Below are positions 33,674-43,013 of a DNA stretch of 61,667 bases, one piece after another. The notes under the pieces were generated by a model. That model was given only the letters and a program-made list of their open reading frames with translations. It made no database searches and was not told the DNA's origin. A program made the translations under genes and the position numbers. How positions within the stretch are numbered: position 1 is the first letter of the stretch; each line of letters opens with the position of its first letter. The stretch comes from Candidatus Zymogenus saltonus (lineage in GTDB: Bacteria > Desulfobacterota > Zymogenia > Zymogenales > Zymogenaceae): contig JAFGIX010000080.1 in the NCBI GenBank assembly GCA_016929395.1, forward strand, positions 1-61,667, written 5' to 3'.

Positions 33674-34327
33674 TTATCCTGTATTAGATACTTTCCTTAA
33701 GCTACGTAATATACTATTCCTCAATAAAGTATGCAAATAGTATCTCATAGAATACGATCTCACAACATATTTCGGCGATGTTATATAGGTCAAATTATCC
33801 ACGTATCGCCCAGGGACTTCGATTTTATGTGGGCCCTCGATAATATGGGCGCAAGTATCGGAATACTTGCTGTAAAATTGGATTGTTTTCTCCGTAATGG
33901 TTCTTTGAGAAAAACAGTTCAGAACAAGGTCGAATTTGCCGTCCACTTCAAGATCCTTCCCCTCATAGGCCTGAACGAATTTTACCTCTTCAAAAAGCTT
34001 CTTTCCGATGGAGATAAATTCGGGGATGATCTCTACTCCGGTGACGTCAAATCCATACACCGCCATTATCCAGGAGCCTACGCCGAATGCGCATCCATGG
34101 TCCATTATTCTCTTCGCTCCGATCGACCTTGCGAGCTTCACAAAACGCTTATAATAGTACCAGACATCTCTGATGACGTGGATATTTGCATACGGATTCC
34201 AATGCTTGTAATAATTGAGCTGGCTGTCAAATCGGAACGTTAGATTATTGTCTATTTGTCTTTCACGAAGCCAGGAGATCCATTTGTTGTAATCCTTGAT
34301 CATTATTTGCAGTTCTTTTGGCGTCAT
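33674..34327 (-). CDS. Class I SAM-dependent methyltransferase
   Basis: A 217-residue methyltransferase with motif I RIMDHGCAFGVGSWIMAVYG (His in place of the usual acidic-Leu combination), a strand-2 acid in VTGVEIIPEFIS, and motif IV FDLVLNCFSQRTI. The N-terminal YNKWISWLRERQIDNNLTFR region is polar and helical. Small, AT-rich, no membrane segment. It sits between the ABC exporter and the kinase-fold pair, so a role in decorating or capping the glycan before export is plausible. Substrate unknown. Confidence 0.75.
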   Translation of the reverse strand: MTPKELQIMIKDYNKWISWLRERQIDNNLTFRFDSQLNYYKHWNPYANIHVIRDVWYYYKRFVKLARSIGAKRIMDHGCAFGVGSWIMAVYGFDVTGVEIIPEFISIGKKLFEEVKFVQAYEGKDLEVDGKFDLVLNCFSQRTITEKTIQFYSKYSDTCAHIIEGPHKIEVPGRYVDNLTYITSPKYVVRSYSMRYYLHTLLRNSILRSLRKVSNTG

Positions 34328-34443
34328 ACATGATAACCTTCTATTTTTTAAATGGCCGTATCGAATTTACAGCGTACCTTTTTTTCCGTTAATCGCATTC
34401 AAATAATTTTCTTGTTCGTAATGGGTCGTATTTCTAAAACCCG

Positions 34444-36183
34444 CTACAAGTACATTAAGCTGTTTAAGGTATTTCCTTCCAGCTTTATCCTGTTGATCTT
34501 GCCGTTTTTTACCTGATACAGGTAGTCCGCTATCTCAACCAATTCCGGCAGGTGTGAAATTGCGATAATGGTTGTTTTGGAGCGCAGTCTTTTAAGTGTA
34601 TTACACAACTCCATGGCCGTCTTGGGATCAAGGGATGAAGTAACTTCATCGAGGATTAGCAATGTAGGATTTCTGACTAAGGCCCTTGCGATCGCGATTC
34701 GCTGACGCTGTCCCCCGGAGAGCTTCCCACCCCTTTCTCCGACGACCGTCTCGACTCCTTTCGGCAGGGAAGACACAAAGTCCCAACATTCCGCGTCTTT
34801 CAAAGCTTCATTAACGTCACCGATTGATAGATAAGGATCCCCCAAAGTAACGTTGTTATATATAGTGTCGTGAAATAGGATCATCTCCTGGGGAACGTAC
34901 CCTATCATCTGCCGCCAGGATTTCATGTTGATTTTGGCCAAAGGGATTTTATCGATCCAGATATCACCCGATTGGGGCCTCAAGAGACCGGTGATGAGGT
35001 CTATAGTGGTTGTTTTGCCGGCGCCCGAAGGCCCAACCAATGTGTAAAAACGATTTTTTTCTATTTCTATATTAACGTTATCAAGAATGTTGTTCTGACC
35101 GTATGAAAAGCTGACATCAGCAAATCTAATGGATTCCTTTAGCTTGGGAGTTACACCGTCCTTATTCAATACAGTCTCTTTTTCTGCTTTTAGATTCTCT
35201 ATTATTCTGTTTAAAGACCAATACGCGCTCTCCGATCTTGCAAGGAATTGATAATTAGTCTGCAAAACCCCGATGTTTTTGATCATCCGCCAGAAGAGAA
35301 TCCCGAGTATCATAATGTTGTCGAATTGCATTTTCCACATGGTGACTAAAACGTAAATACCGCATACCAGCGCGAGCACGATGAATGGTTCGTGAAAGGA
35401 TGTCAAGGCATGATTGCTGATGATCCTTTTTTGGTGGGCCTTCATCAGTTTATTCACACCCGATTCGAGGATCGGCTCCAGGCGGTCTTCCATGGCCATC
35501 GTTTTTAAGGGCTTTATCCCCTGAATCATATCCGTTATGAATGATGTGATCGTTTTAAACGATTTAGTCTGTTCTCTCCCGGACTGGCGGGCCATCTCAA
35601 CCAGCCAGCCGAAAGAGAATAGAATAACAATCCCAAAGATAAAGGCGGCAATCGTAACCTTCCAGGATAAGAGGAGGGCCAAGACCGCATAGACAATGAT
35701 CTGAATGATGTCGGCCATAAATTTGCATATCATGACATAGGAGCTGCCCGCTTGTTCCGCCTCTGTGGTGATGGAGTTGATAAAAAACCCCGCAGGTTGG
35801 CTGACAAAATACTCCCATCTCGTCTTCAAGAGGGCCTGAAATAGAGAGATGCGGTGATCCTTGGATACTTGGGCGGCAGTGAATCCGACCTGCCTCATAG
35901 CGATGAAAGTCAGAAAACCCTTTAATGTAATCAGCAAAACAATTATTACTAAAAGGGATAAGAGATTTGGCTCAAAATTGAAAAAGGAAAAAAGTTTATC
36001 TATCCATAGTTTTAATGTGCTGTTGTTGTTTGGTTCAGTGCTGATTGTGAGCTGTATTACCGGAAGCAAGCCCACAATACCGATGCTTTCAGAGAGGGTG
36101 GCTACAAATAACAAAGCCACGATAACCGCGGTATACCTCGGGTATTTGGATGTTAGTTTGGTGATCAAGGAGATGGTTTTCAT
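34444..36183 (-). CDS. ABC transporter, fused permease and ATPase (MsbA/PglK-like)
   Basis: A 579-residue half-transporter with the permease and ATPase in one chain; a homodimer would move lipid-linked cargo across the inner membrane. About six membrane helices occupy residues 15-300. The ATPase has Walker A GPSGAGKT (Lys390), signature LSGGQRQR near residue 487, Walker B LLILDEVTSSLD, and the switch His in AISHLPE. This architecture is shared by MsbA and the glycan flippase PglK, and differs from the separate Wzm/Wzt pair of classical ABC O-antigen export. It is the only transport gene in the cluster, so it is the best candidate flippase for the glycan. Confidence 0.88.
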   Translation of the reverse strand: MKTISLITKLTSKYPRYTAVIVALLFVATLSESIGIVGLLPVIQLTISTEPNNNSTLKLWIDKLFSFFNFEPNLLSLLVIIVLLITLKGFLTFIAMRQVGFTAAQVSKDHRISLFQALLKTRWEYFVSQPAGFFINSITTEAEQAGSSYVMICKFMADIIQIIVYAVLALLLSWKVTIAAFIFGIVILFSFGWLVEMARQSGREQTKSFKTITSFITDMIQGIKPLKTMAMEDRLEPILESGVNKLMKAHQKRIISNHALTSFHEPFIVLALVCGIYVLVTMWKMQFDNIMILGILFWRMIKNIGVLQTNYQFLARSESAYWSLNRIIENLKAEKETVLNKDGVTPKLKESIRFADVSFSYGQNNILDNVNIEIEKNRFYTLVGPSGAGKTTTIDLITGLLRPQSGDIWIDKIPLAKINMKSWRQMIGYVPQEMILFHDTIYNNVTLGDPYLSIGDVNEALKDAECWDFVSSLPKGVETVVGERGGKLSGGQRQRIAIARALVRNPTLLILDEVTSSLDPKTAMELCNTLKRLRSKTTIIAISHLPELVEIADYLYQVKNGKINRIKLEGNTLNSLMYL

Positions 36184-36302
36184 GGTTTCTATCTATACTT
36201 TAATATGTTTATCGAACTAAAATTTAAAAATTTCTACGCAGAGAGACTATTTCGAAAAATAATCTAATGAAGTGATAGTTTTTTAAGCTGTCACAAATTG
36301 CC

Positions 36303-37031
36303 TTAAATTGTTTTTTGGATAATATGGCGATTTATCTCCAGCCAATCAGTCTTTTCCTTCAACAATTCTACAACATCAATCCAGTGAAAGGAGTCGTGAC
36401 CAAAGTGGTCATATATAAGTTTTACCAGCCTGAAATCTTCTTCTGTATCAACCGTCCATCTCATGAAAGAGAGGTCTTCACCGTTTGTAACATTTATTAT
36501 TTTAAACTCATTCTGGTTTTGATGAATATACGGGACTACGTGTTCCCGCCTCCTCGGATCACCGTCTTTTGCCCAGATCTCTGAAAGAACATCAAAACCA
36601 AATACTTCGACATCGAGACCTCGAGGAAATGTGCGGATGGGAAAAACATTTGATGCATAATCGGTTTTGGGTTGTCCCTTGACATAAGCGCCAATGATGC
36701 TGTCTATTATTTCGGGATCGATCATCGGACAGTCCGAGGTGATACGGACGATTATATCCGCCTTATAAGCCTTCGCCGATTGATAATATCTATCCAACAG
36801 GTCCTCTTGACTTCCCCTGAAGTAATGAAGACCCTCCTTCTCAAGTAAATTGACAATGAGGTCGTCTTCCGGATCTGTGGTTGTTGCTACAACTACTTCA
36901 TTTAAAAGTTCGGCCCTCTTGGTACGAGAAATGACCCTTTCAAGCATTGATTTGCCTGAAAGATCCATCAATATTTTCTTGGGAAGTCTCGTCGATCCCG
37001 TTCTGGCTTGTATTATTGCAACTGTTCTCAA
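36303..37031 (-). CDS. spsF: SpsF/PseF-like nonulosonate cytidylyltransferase
   Basis: A CTP-transferase-3 family enzyme of 242 residues; the N-terminal VAIIQARTGSTRLPKKIL is the nucleotide-binding loop of the SpsF/NeuA/KdsB group. VVVATTTDPEDD and IIVRITSDCPMIDP (the Asp pair that binds metal) follow. In this cluster it should activate the nonulosonic acid made by PseI to its CMP form, the step done by PseF in the pseudaminate pathway. The SpsF subgroup is shorter and more divergent than Campylobacter PseF, so substrate assignment rests on context. TTG 37031 is the start; no ATG fits. Confidence 0.8.
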   Translation of the reverse strand: MRTVAIIQARTGSTRLPKKILMDLSGKSMLERVISRTKRAELLNEVVVATTTDPEDDLIVNLLEKEGLHYFRGSQEDLLDRYYQSAKAYKADIIVRITSDCPMIDPEIIDSIIGAYVKGQPKTDYASNVFPIRTFPRGLDVEVFGFDVLSEIWAKDGDPRRREHVVPYIHQNQNEFKIINVTNGEDLSFMRWTVDTEEDFRLVKLIYDHFGHDSFHWIDVVELLKEKTDWLEINRHIIQKTI

Positions 37032-37211
37032 TTTGCTTTTTGTAATATTTGAATAGAAAATCTTTTTGTTTATCCGAGTGCTTAATAAAGTCTTCCATCA
37101 TTGCCGATCCTGCTGTGCATCTTCATCGATTTGTAATTACGGCGCCAAATCCCGAAACTTGATCAACGGGATCGTAATAAACTATAGGAATATGTTTATG
37201 GCTTAAGCTTA

Positions 37212-38069
37212 TTAAATAAATGTCCACTCAATAAGAGATAGAGGATTCAGCGGGTTTAATCCAATCACATTTTCTTTTTGGTCGACAATTCTGATTTTAT
37301 CTTCTCGACTTTTTAGTTCGAATAATAAATCCCTGTTGTAATCATTGATTTGGGTATAGCGACGACGCATCATGCCGAAAAGCGTTTCATCGTAGAACTC
37401 GTAAACAGGCTCGAAGTGATATACACGATCAATCCTATCTCTGTATTTCGAGAGCACAGTTAAAAAGTGTTTTGCAGATGGAAGCTGCTCCACGGCATGA
37501 AATGTAAAAATAACGGCGGGCTTTTCCAATGCCTCGAGGATTTCATAGACTTGATCGTAGAAGTTAAACCTCACTACATTTAAATTAGGGTCACTTTTAT
37601 AAAGATGATTCGCCAGGCTGACGGCGTTTTCGGAAAACTCCCCTCCGGTGTATTTTATATTAGGAGCGATTTTATGCAATCGCCATAAATTGTACCCATG
37701 CCCACAACCCAATTCAAATATGTGATCAACTCTTTTGGTGCACTTACTTAAAACATCGCGAAGAAAATTATATAACAGCTTGCGGGCACTGTTTAAATCG
37801 GTTTCAAACAGGTTCTCGCCCCTTGAAATACAGATTTTGGTATCCGGATACAGGTTGTAATAGGAATATTCATGTATTCTGACTTCTTCGGGGCTCAGCG
37901 GATGGTCTTTACTCATATAATATTCAAGAATCTCTGAATACTTTCCATCGTCGTATTCTTTCTTTACCTTATCTATAGTGCGTTTTGCGGCCTTCCACTC
38001 GGATAAGCCCAGTAGTCTATCCGGCCATTGGGTCCACTTGGGAAGGTCATTTAATTTAATCTTTTTCAT
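37212..38069 (-). CDS. Class I SAM-dependent methyltransferase-like protein
   Basis: A 285-residue protein with motif I HIFELGCGHGYNLWRL, a strand-2 acid replaced by TGGEFSENAVSLA, and VIFTFHAVEQLP in the motif IV position, giving a methyltransferase-type core. The N-terminal about 110 residues (EWKAAKRTIDKVKKEYDD, YSYYNLYPDTKICISRGE) are an additional acceptor or dimer region. Whether it is catalytically a methyltransferase is less certain than for its neighbours. The 180-base gap to the cytidylyltransferase gene downstream shows no terminator. Confidence 0.7.
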   Translation of the reverse strand: MKKIKLNDLPKWTQWPDRLLGLSEWKAAKRTIDKVKKEYDDGKYSEILEYYMSKDHPLSPEEVRIHEYSYYNLYPDTKICISRGENLFETDLNSARKLLYNFLRDVLSKCTKRVDHIFELGCGHGYNLWRLHKIAPNIKYTGGEFSENAVSLANHLYKSDPNLNVVRFNFYDQVYEILEALEKPAVIFTFHAVEQLPSAKHFLTVLSKYRDRIDRVYHFEPVYEFYDETLFGMMRRRYTQINDYNRDLLFELKSREDKIRIVDQKENVIGLNPLNPLSLIEWTFI

Positions 38070-38441
38070 GTTTACTATATAGAATTATCTTTCACTGAAA
38101 ATGGACCTCTATCTACACAGGTTCTCTAAAAAACCTTACAAATTCACAAAAAGCCGTTTACACTATCCCTTCCATAATAGGAAGCGCCCTTTTTTACCAA
38201 AACAGGCCACTGCGAAAATAACGGTGTTACATATATAAAATGAGACCCCCGGCCTCCTTCAAATTATATTTGTTATTAGTACAAAATTCAAGTTAAAAAT
38301 CAAGGCGGCCAATTTAATTTAGCTCTCTCTATTCAGGAAAACCATCCCGCTGTTCAACAAACTCATTTGACCATATCGGTGGTATCTTCAATATTAATTT
38401 CAGAAATACCTGTTCGGTTCAAGTGGGGGAAAGCATAGATG
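38070..38441 (-). other. 372-base AT-rich intergenic gap inside the glycan cluster
   Basis: No coding sequence, tRNA or clear hairpin terminator can be supported on either strand. It is the longest gap in the cluster and could hold an internal promoter for the distal genes, but I see no convincing -35/-10 pair. Confidence 0.4.
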
Positions 38442-39110
38442 TTACAAGTTAAAATATTTGAAAAAGGTTCTATATGCACTTTCTTCCGACGGCCTGATCT
38501 CCAAGTTTGGAGATCTCCCGGAAACAATACAATCGCCCTCAACGTCTTGATCGCATATATAAGTATCTGCCGAAACAAGTGTGTTTCCACCAATCGTTGA
38601 TTCCCCTATCACGGAAGACCTGGGAAATAAAAAGACTCTTCCCTCGAAAGCGGGATAAATGCCGTGATTGTTTCCTATTGTGCAGTTTTGAGCGATAATG
38701 AGATAATCGGCGTATTTTGCACGACCTATTACCGTTCCGACACAGTGAGTAAACATGAAGATATCGGGGAGCTCGACTTCATAATAGACATCTATGGCGT
38801 GCAGCGCCTTGTTGAGACAATACACCTTTTCCGAAAGATGGGGCGTCTCCTTCTGTTTATATAGAGAACTGCTCAACATGTATAGAAACATTGAATACTG
38901 ATCCGAGCAGAGGTGATTAAAAATGGTGTCCTTGCCGTCGAAAAAGTACTTTGAGTGGATATTCGAAAAACAGTATTCTATGCGCTCGAGTGTACTCTTT
39001 ATAGGCGAGGAGAGCTCCATCGGCTTCACTTCATTCCTGTCGGGGAAGAAATTGTTCAGCTGCCTTGCAAGATATTCGGTCAGCTCCTCTGTCGAAAGTG
39101 ACATACGCAT
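38442..39110 (-). CDS. Serine-acetyltransferase-like (left-handed beta-helix) acyltransferase
   Basis: A 222-residue protein with an alpha-helical N-terminal half and a C-terminal left-handed beta-helix. Hexapeptide-type repeats run from about residue 120: FTHCVGTVIGRAKYADYLIIAQ, then CTIGNNHGIYP, then SSVIGESTIGGNTLVSADTYI. The His of THCVGT and NNHGIYP are candidate catalytic residues; SAT-like enzymes use a His-Asp pair to move an acyl group from acyl-CoA. In this cluster it is a candidate for the missing N-acetylation step of the Pse pathway (usually done by the GNAT protein PseH) or for another acylation of the glycan. ATG 39104 is an alternative start. Confidence 0.75.
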   Translation of the reverse strand: MRMSLSTEELTEYLARQLNNFFPDRNEVKPMELSSPIKSTLERIEYCFSNIHSKYFFDGKDTIFNHLCSDQYSMFLYMLSSSLYKQKETPHLSEKVYCLNKALHAIDVYYEVELPDIFMFTHCVGTVIGRAKYADYLIIAQNCTIGNNHGIYPAFEGRVFLFPRSSVIGESTIGGNTLVSADTYICDQDVEGDCIVSGRSPNLEIRPSEESAYRTFFKYFNL

Positions 39111-39184
39111 GGTTATACCGCTTCTTATGTAATATATCTAGTCTCTAAAGTTTTAAAAGATAAGATGTCATTATTGAGATCGTA

Positions 39185-39865
39185 TCAACAGACTAATCTG
39201 ATTATTTCGAAGGCCTCCGCCGCTTCCAATCCCGCCGTGCTGCCCCACCGATTTGCGATTGACCTCAGGGCTTCCGGTGAGCGGGGGTGCGGGAATTGAC
39301 GGATTTCCGTGTCATAAGCTTTAATGGCCTCTATCTTTCTCTCAAGCGTGTTGGATACATCCACGAACATATTTGGGCGAAAATACGGCTCGAATTGATT
39401 AAAGGCCCATTCCGTGGAAGAGGGCACCTCGTAGGAGCAGATGCGAGAAATGACTTTTTTTGAGACAGGCCTCAGCGCCGTTAGTGTGGCGCGATGAACG
39501 ATAACGTGGTCTATATTGAGATCACCGCCGTGGTGTGTGAAGACGATATCGGGCTCTACTTTTCCCGCTAAATCTTCGATGATCTTTATGACCTCCAGGA
39601 GAGGGACCGTATCGAATCGATTGTCCGGCAGGTCGTAGAAAAAGACATCCTTTGCGTTGAGAATACCGGCCGCGTTTCGGCTGCAGTCCTGAATTCCGCG
39701 GAGGAGACTCTTATCGACCTTCTCTCGATCCTGATATCTCGACGTGATGCCCTCGCCGAGGATTGCAATGAATACATCATGTTTCTCATCGGCGAGCTTT
39801 GCGATTGTGGCGCCGCAACCCAAGACTTCGTCATCCGGGTGGGCGGCCAAGACGAGGATATTCAT
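39185..39865 (-). CDS. PIG-L/LmbE family deacetylase
   Basis: A 226-residue zinc-dependent N-deacetylase of the PIG-L family. The metal site AHPDDE lies at residues 8-13, the second His element is in FTHHGGDLNIDHVIVHRAT, and the length is normal. Members remove N-acetyl groups from amino sugars or related conjugates. In a nonulosonate cluster it could unmask an amine on the sugar so a different acyl group can be attached. ATG 39865 is chosen over TTG 39877 because GAGG sits directly in the space before it and would overlap the TTG. Substrate inferred from context only. Confidence 0.85.
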   Translation of the reverse strand: MNILVLAAHPDDEVLGCGATIAKLADEKHDVFIAILGEGITSRYQDREKVDKSLLRGIQDCSRNAAGILNAKDVFFYDLPDNRFDTVPLLEVIKIIEDLAGKVEPDIVFTHHGGDLNIDHVIVHRATLTALRPVSKKVISRICSYEVPSSTEWAFNQFEPYFRPNMFVDVSNTLERKIEAIKAYDTEIRQFPHPRSPEALRSIANRWGSTAGLEAAEAFEIIRLVC

Positions 39866-40105
39866 TTTATTCCTCAATTGGAGTTATAGTGACATCGGCG
39901 ACGATTCGACCATCGTAAAGATTTGCCCGGGAAAACTCGTATCGAAAACCCTTGTGGTTGATGAATGCACGGGGATATCCCTCGGCGTCAAGGATTCTCA
40001 TATAATTATCTTAGAGGCAAAATAATGACTCGTCAATCTATTGTTCTATATTTGCAGCACTTTTACTGACCCAACCAATCAAATACTGAAACATGGGGAT
40101 TTATA

Positions 40106-40924
40106 CTATGATCGCATATTTTTTGCTTCGATCATTATAACCCACTTTTCATTGATAAAACTTGGAAAATTCTTGAAATGCTCGTCCAATAGTTCTTCTA
40201 TTATTCGCTTCTTTTTGGGATCGTAAAAGGTGGAGTTCTTCCAGTATGTAATAAATTCGCCGGGTGCTTCCCAACGGACTTCATTAACGACCGTGCTTAT
40301 ATTTACGGTTTCAAAATGCTTTGAAAACCATGGTATGGCCTTACTGTGCATAAATTCCGAGCTTACATATTTCACACTGTCCGGTATTATTACTTCACCT
40401 TTTTCTAAAAAATCATAAACCTGGTTGTTATTTGGACCGAATGGGCCTATAACAACGAATTTTCCCGTCGGCTTTAACCAGGACTTCGCTTCTTTTAATA
40501 ATTCTTTTAAATTATTACTGTAATACAAACCATATGAACAAAATATCAAATCAAAATAGGGCGGAGAAATATGTTCATTCTTCAAAGCAATATGAAATAC
40601 ATCCATTTCCGATTCGATGATCGTTACACTTTTACGCAGCCCGGGCTCTATTTTTCCCGATAGTTTTTCCAGTGCTTCCCGGGAGACATCAAGGGCGAAT
40701 ATATGGCCGTTTACACCGGCCAGATTGGCTAAATGAAGTGTTTGAGTTCCGACACCGCAGCAGAATTCAAGTATATTAGAGCCCTCCATGATTTCTGTCT
40801 TGTCAAAAATCCATTCAACCAGATCGATTTTTTGGAAGTTAATATTTTTTGCCAAGCGTTCCTCAAGCATTTTTGCATTTCTTGCTTTTTTTAGAATCAT
40901 TTTATCATTCATGTTTCGTCTCAT
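40106..40924 (-). CDS. Class I SAM-dependent methyltransferase
   Basis: A 272-residue methyltransferase. Motif I is ILEFCCGVGTQTLHLA, the strand-2 acid lies in IFALDVSREALEKL, and motif IV is FDLIFCSYGLYYSN, followed by LLKEAKSWLKPTGKFVVIGP, the standard post-motif strand. Its ATG overlaps the stop of the pseI-like gene by four bases (ATGA), so it is translated with it. That coupling suggests it acts on the nonulosonate or its precursor, for example by O-methylation, but this is inference. AT-rich codon use. Confidence 0.8.
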   Translation of the reverse strand: MRRNMNDKMILKKARNAKMLEERLAKNINFQKIDLVEWIFDKTEIMEGSNILEFCCGVGTQTLHLANLAGVNGHIFALDVSREALEKLSGKIEPGLRKSVTIIESEMDVFHIALKNEHISPPYFDLIFCSYGLYYSNNLKELLKEAKSWLKPTGKFVVIGPFGPNNNQVYDFLEKGEVIIPDSVKYVSSEFMHSKAIPWFSKHFETVNISTVVNEVRWEAPGEFITYWKNSTFYDPKKKRIIEELLDEHFKNFPSFINEKWVIMIEAKNMRS

Positions 40925-41970
40925 CCTATAAGCTCCCAGGTTAGGGGGGTGCCCTTTTCGATATCCCTCGCCGCCCGGCGGCCTGTTATCACCTCGAGAT
41001 ATCTGGTATGTAGTCCGTGGCCGGGACGGATCGAGCGTACATTCTCGGAGGTGAAGAATTCTCCGGCCTTTATATCTTTGACTACGAATAACGAGCGCCT
41101 GAAGACTTGGTTTTCCTTTTCCTTATCGGTTAAATTGTAATCAACCGAGCCGATCGCATTTTCTATTGTCCTTATTCCTTCTACTGTCGATCTGAGCTCA
41201 TGGGGCTCCAGGGAGAAGGTGCTGTCCGGCCCTTGAAGATCCCTCGAAAGCGTGAAATGTTTTTCTATGATACATGCCCCCAACGCAACCGCCGCAATGG
41301 GAACGGATATTCCCAGGGTGTGGTCGGAAAGCCCCACCGGGACCCCGAAGGCCTCTCTCATGTGGGGGATCGTCCTCAGGTTCATCTCTTCCGGCGGGGC
41401 GGGATACGCGCTCACGCAGTGAAGAAGCGCCAGCTCCAAGCAGCCCGCCTCCCTTATCGTTTTCACGGCCTCGTCTATCTCCGACAGCGTCGCCATGCCC
41501 GTTGACATTATTACCGGTTTCCCTGTTTTACCTATTCTTTTTAGCAGCGGTATATCGACGACTTCAAAGGAGGCCACCTTATATGCCGGGACATCCATCT
41601 CTTCGAGGAATTCAACAGCTGAATCATCAAAGGGAGTAGAAAAGAGGGTTATCCCCAGATCATCGGCAATTTTTTTCAGCCTGGGCTGCCATTCCCATGG
41701 CATGTGTGCTTCACCGTACAGGTCGAAGAGATTGCGATCCTCCCAAATGGTCCCTTTGATTTTAAAATAATCCTTATCGCTACTGATTGTCAGTGTATCC
41801 GCCGTATACGTCTGCAGCTTGACCGCGTCCGCTCCGGCCTCCTTCGCTGCTTTTACTATTTTGACGGCCTGATCAAAATCCTGATTGTGATTTGCGGACA
41901 TCTCTGCGATGATATAAACGGGCAAGTCGAGACCGATCGATCTGTCGTTGATTTCAATCGCTTTTATCAT
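40921..41970 (-). CDS. pseI: Pseudaminic acid synthase (PseI/NeuB family)
   Basis: A 349-residue nonulosonate synthase that condenses phosphoenolpyruvate with a hexose derivative to form the nine-carbon acid. The barrel begins with YIIAEMSANHNQDFDQA, carries DAVKLQTYTADTLT, STPFDDSAVEFL and KVASFEVVDIPLL, and has ALLHCVSAYPAPPEEMNL and GLSDHTLGI near the active site. The C-terminal SAF/antifreeze-like domain (RRSLFVVKDIKAGEFFTSEN onward) is complete. With PseB, PseC and PseG in the same operon, PseI is the best subfamily call over sialic- or legionaminic-acid synthases. Confidence 0.92.
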   Translation of the reverse strand: MIKAIEINDRSIGLDLPVYIIAEMSANHNQDFDQAVKIVKAAKEAGADAVKLQTYTADTLTISSDKDYFKIKGTIWEDRNLFDLYGEAHMPWEWQPRLKKIADDLGITLFSTPFDDSAVEFLEEMDVPAYKVASFEVVDIPLLKRIGKTGKPVIMSTGMATLSEIDEAVKTIREAGCLELALLHCVSAYPAPPEEMNLRTIPHMREAFGVPVGLSDHTLGISVPIAAVALGACIIEKHFTLSRDLQGPDSTFSLEPHELRSTVEGIRTIENAIGSVDYNLTDKEKENQVFRRSLFVVKDIKAGEFFTSENVRSIRPGHGLHTRYLEVITGRRAARDIEKGTPLTWELIG

Positions 41971-42005
41971 ACTAAATTTGCCTCTTCAATGGTTTTTGAA
42001 CGAAA

Positions 42006-43013
42006 TCAGCGAGGAGACCATTCTTCGATAGGGGTAAATCCATCCCCGAAATCAATCAATTCGTGTAAAAAGCGGCAAAACTTGATCTTTTTATAGGGGA
42101 GATCGGGTTTTTTTGGTTCTATGCCCAAGGCCAGCTCCAGGGACCACTCCAGATCGATAAATCCGCAGGCGGCCCTTGCAGCTACAAGGCTTGAAAAGCG
42201 GGGATTGATTTCAAGAAGCCGGACTCCCTTCGAGCTCTTTCGCACCTGTATATTGGCGCTTCCTTTTAAGCCAGTCAAAGATGCTATTCTCAAGGCATAG
42301 TCGATTACGGACTTATCCGATGATGTTTCGGCGAACCATGAAGCACCTGAAGGCCCCAGATCACGTTCATAGGCTATGGCTGTGGTAAAACCGTCACAAA
42401 CGAAGACGCCTACAGAAAACTCGCCTTCGGAGTCGTCAATAAATGCCTGTGCAATCTTCGAATCTGCTTCTTTCTTTGCTAAAACAAGCTCTTTATCATC
42501 GTTTACTATTTTGAGAAAACGTGATCCGCTTGAACGACGCAGTTTGATAACGATCGGAAAGTCGGTCTCCTTTATTAGTTCATCCAATGATTGAGAATTG
42601 GAAACGTCTGCAAACGGTGCCAATTCGATCCTGCCCTTTAAGGCTTGCATACATGTGAGCTTATCTCCATATTTGTTTAACCATTCAGACTCCTGGCATA
42701 TAACAGGTATACGGCCATTCAGCATGGGAGGATCTCCTATTTCGCTGAGGGTGTACATCTCGATCTCCGTGCCTGGAATCACAGCATCAATTTTGTATGT
42801 ATCGCATAGGTTTTGCAGGGTATCAATATATGATGGATTATGAGCAGTGGGAACTACGTGAAAGCTGTCTACGAAAACGCTCCCCACGCCCTTGACATCG
42901 CAATCGCATCCATATATCTTGATCGGCTTTTTACTCAACCGTAACGCCTTTACGAGAGCCTGCCCGAAGTCTCCACCTACTCCTGTAATTAGAACATGAA
43001 TTGCCTCAGCCAT
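42006..43013 (-). CDS. ATP-grasp domain protein (carbamoyl-phosphate-synthase-like)
   Basis: A 335-residue ATP-grasp ligase. The N-terminal Rossmann-like part contains VLITGVGGDFGQALVKAL. The ATP-grasp part carries FPIVIKLRRSSGSRFLKIV (ATP-binding Lys), a GEFSVGVFVCDG strand, and RLLEINPRFSSLVAARAAC with the metal-binding Glu-Asn. Such proteins form amide or acyl-phosphate bonds with ATP, often joining an amino or carboxylic acid to an amine. A role attaching a side chain to the amino groups of the nonulosonate is plausible. It overlaps the phosphoesterase gene by eight bases, so it is coupled to it. Confidence 0.8.
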   Translation of the reverse strand: MAEAIHVLITGVGGDFGQALVKALRLSKKPIKIYGCDCDVKGVGSVFVDSFHVVPTAHNPSYIDTLQNLCDTYKIDAVIPGTEIEMYTLSEIGDPPMLNGRIPVICQESEWLNKYGDKLTCMQALKGRIELAPFADVSNSQSLDELIKETDFPIVIKLRRSSGSRFLKIVNDDKELVLAKKEADSKIAQAFIDDSEGEFSVGVFVCDGFTTAIAYERDLGPSGASWFAETSSDKSVIDYALRIASLTGLKGSANIQVRKSSKGVRLLEINPRFSSLVAARAACGFIDLEWSLELALGIEPKKPDLPYKKIKFCRFLHELIDFGDGFTPIEEWSPR

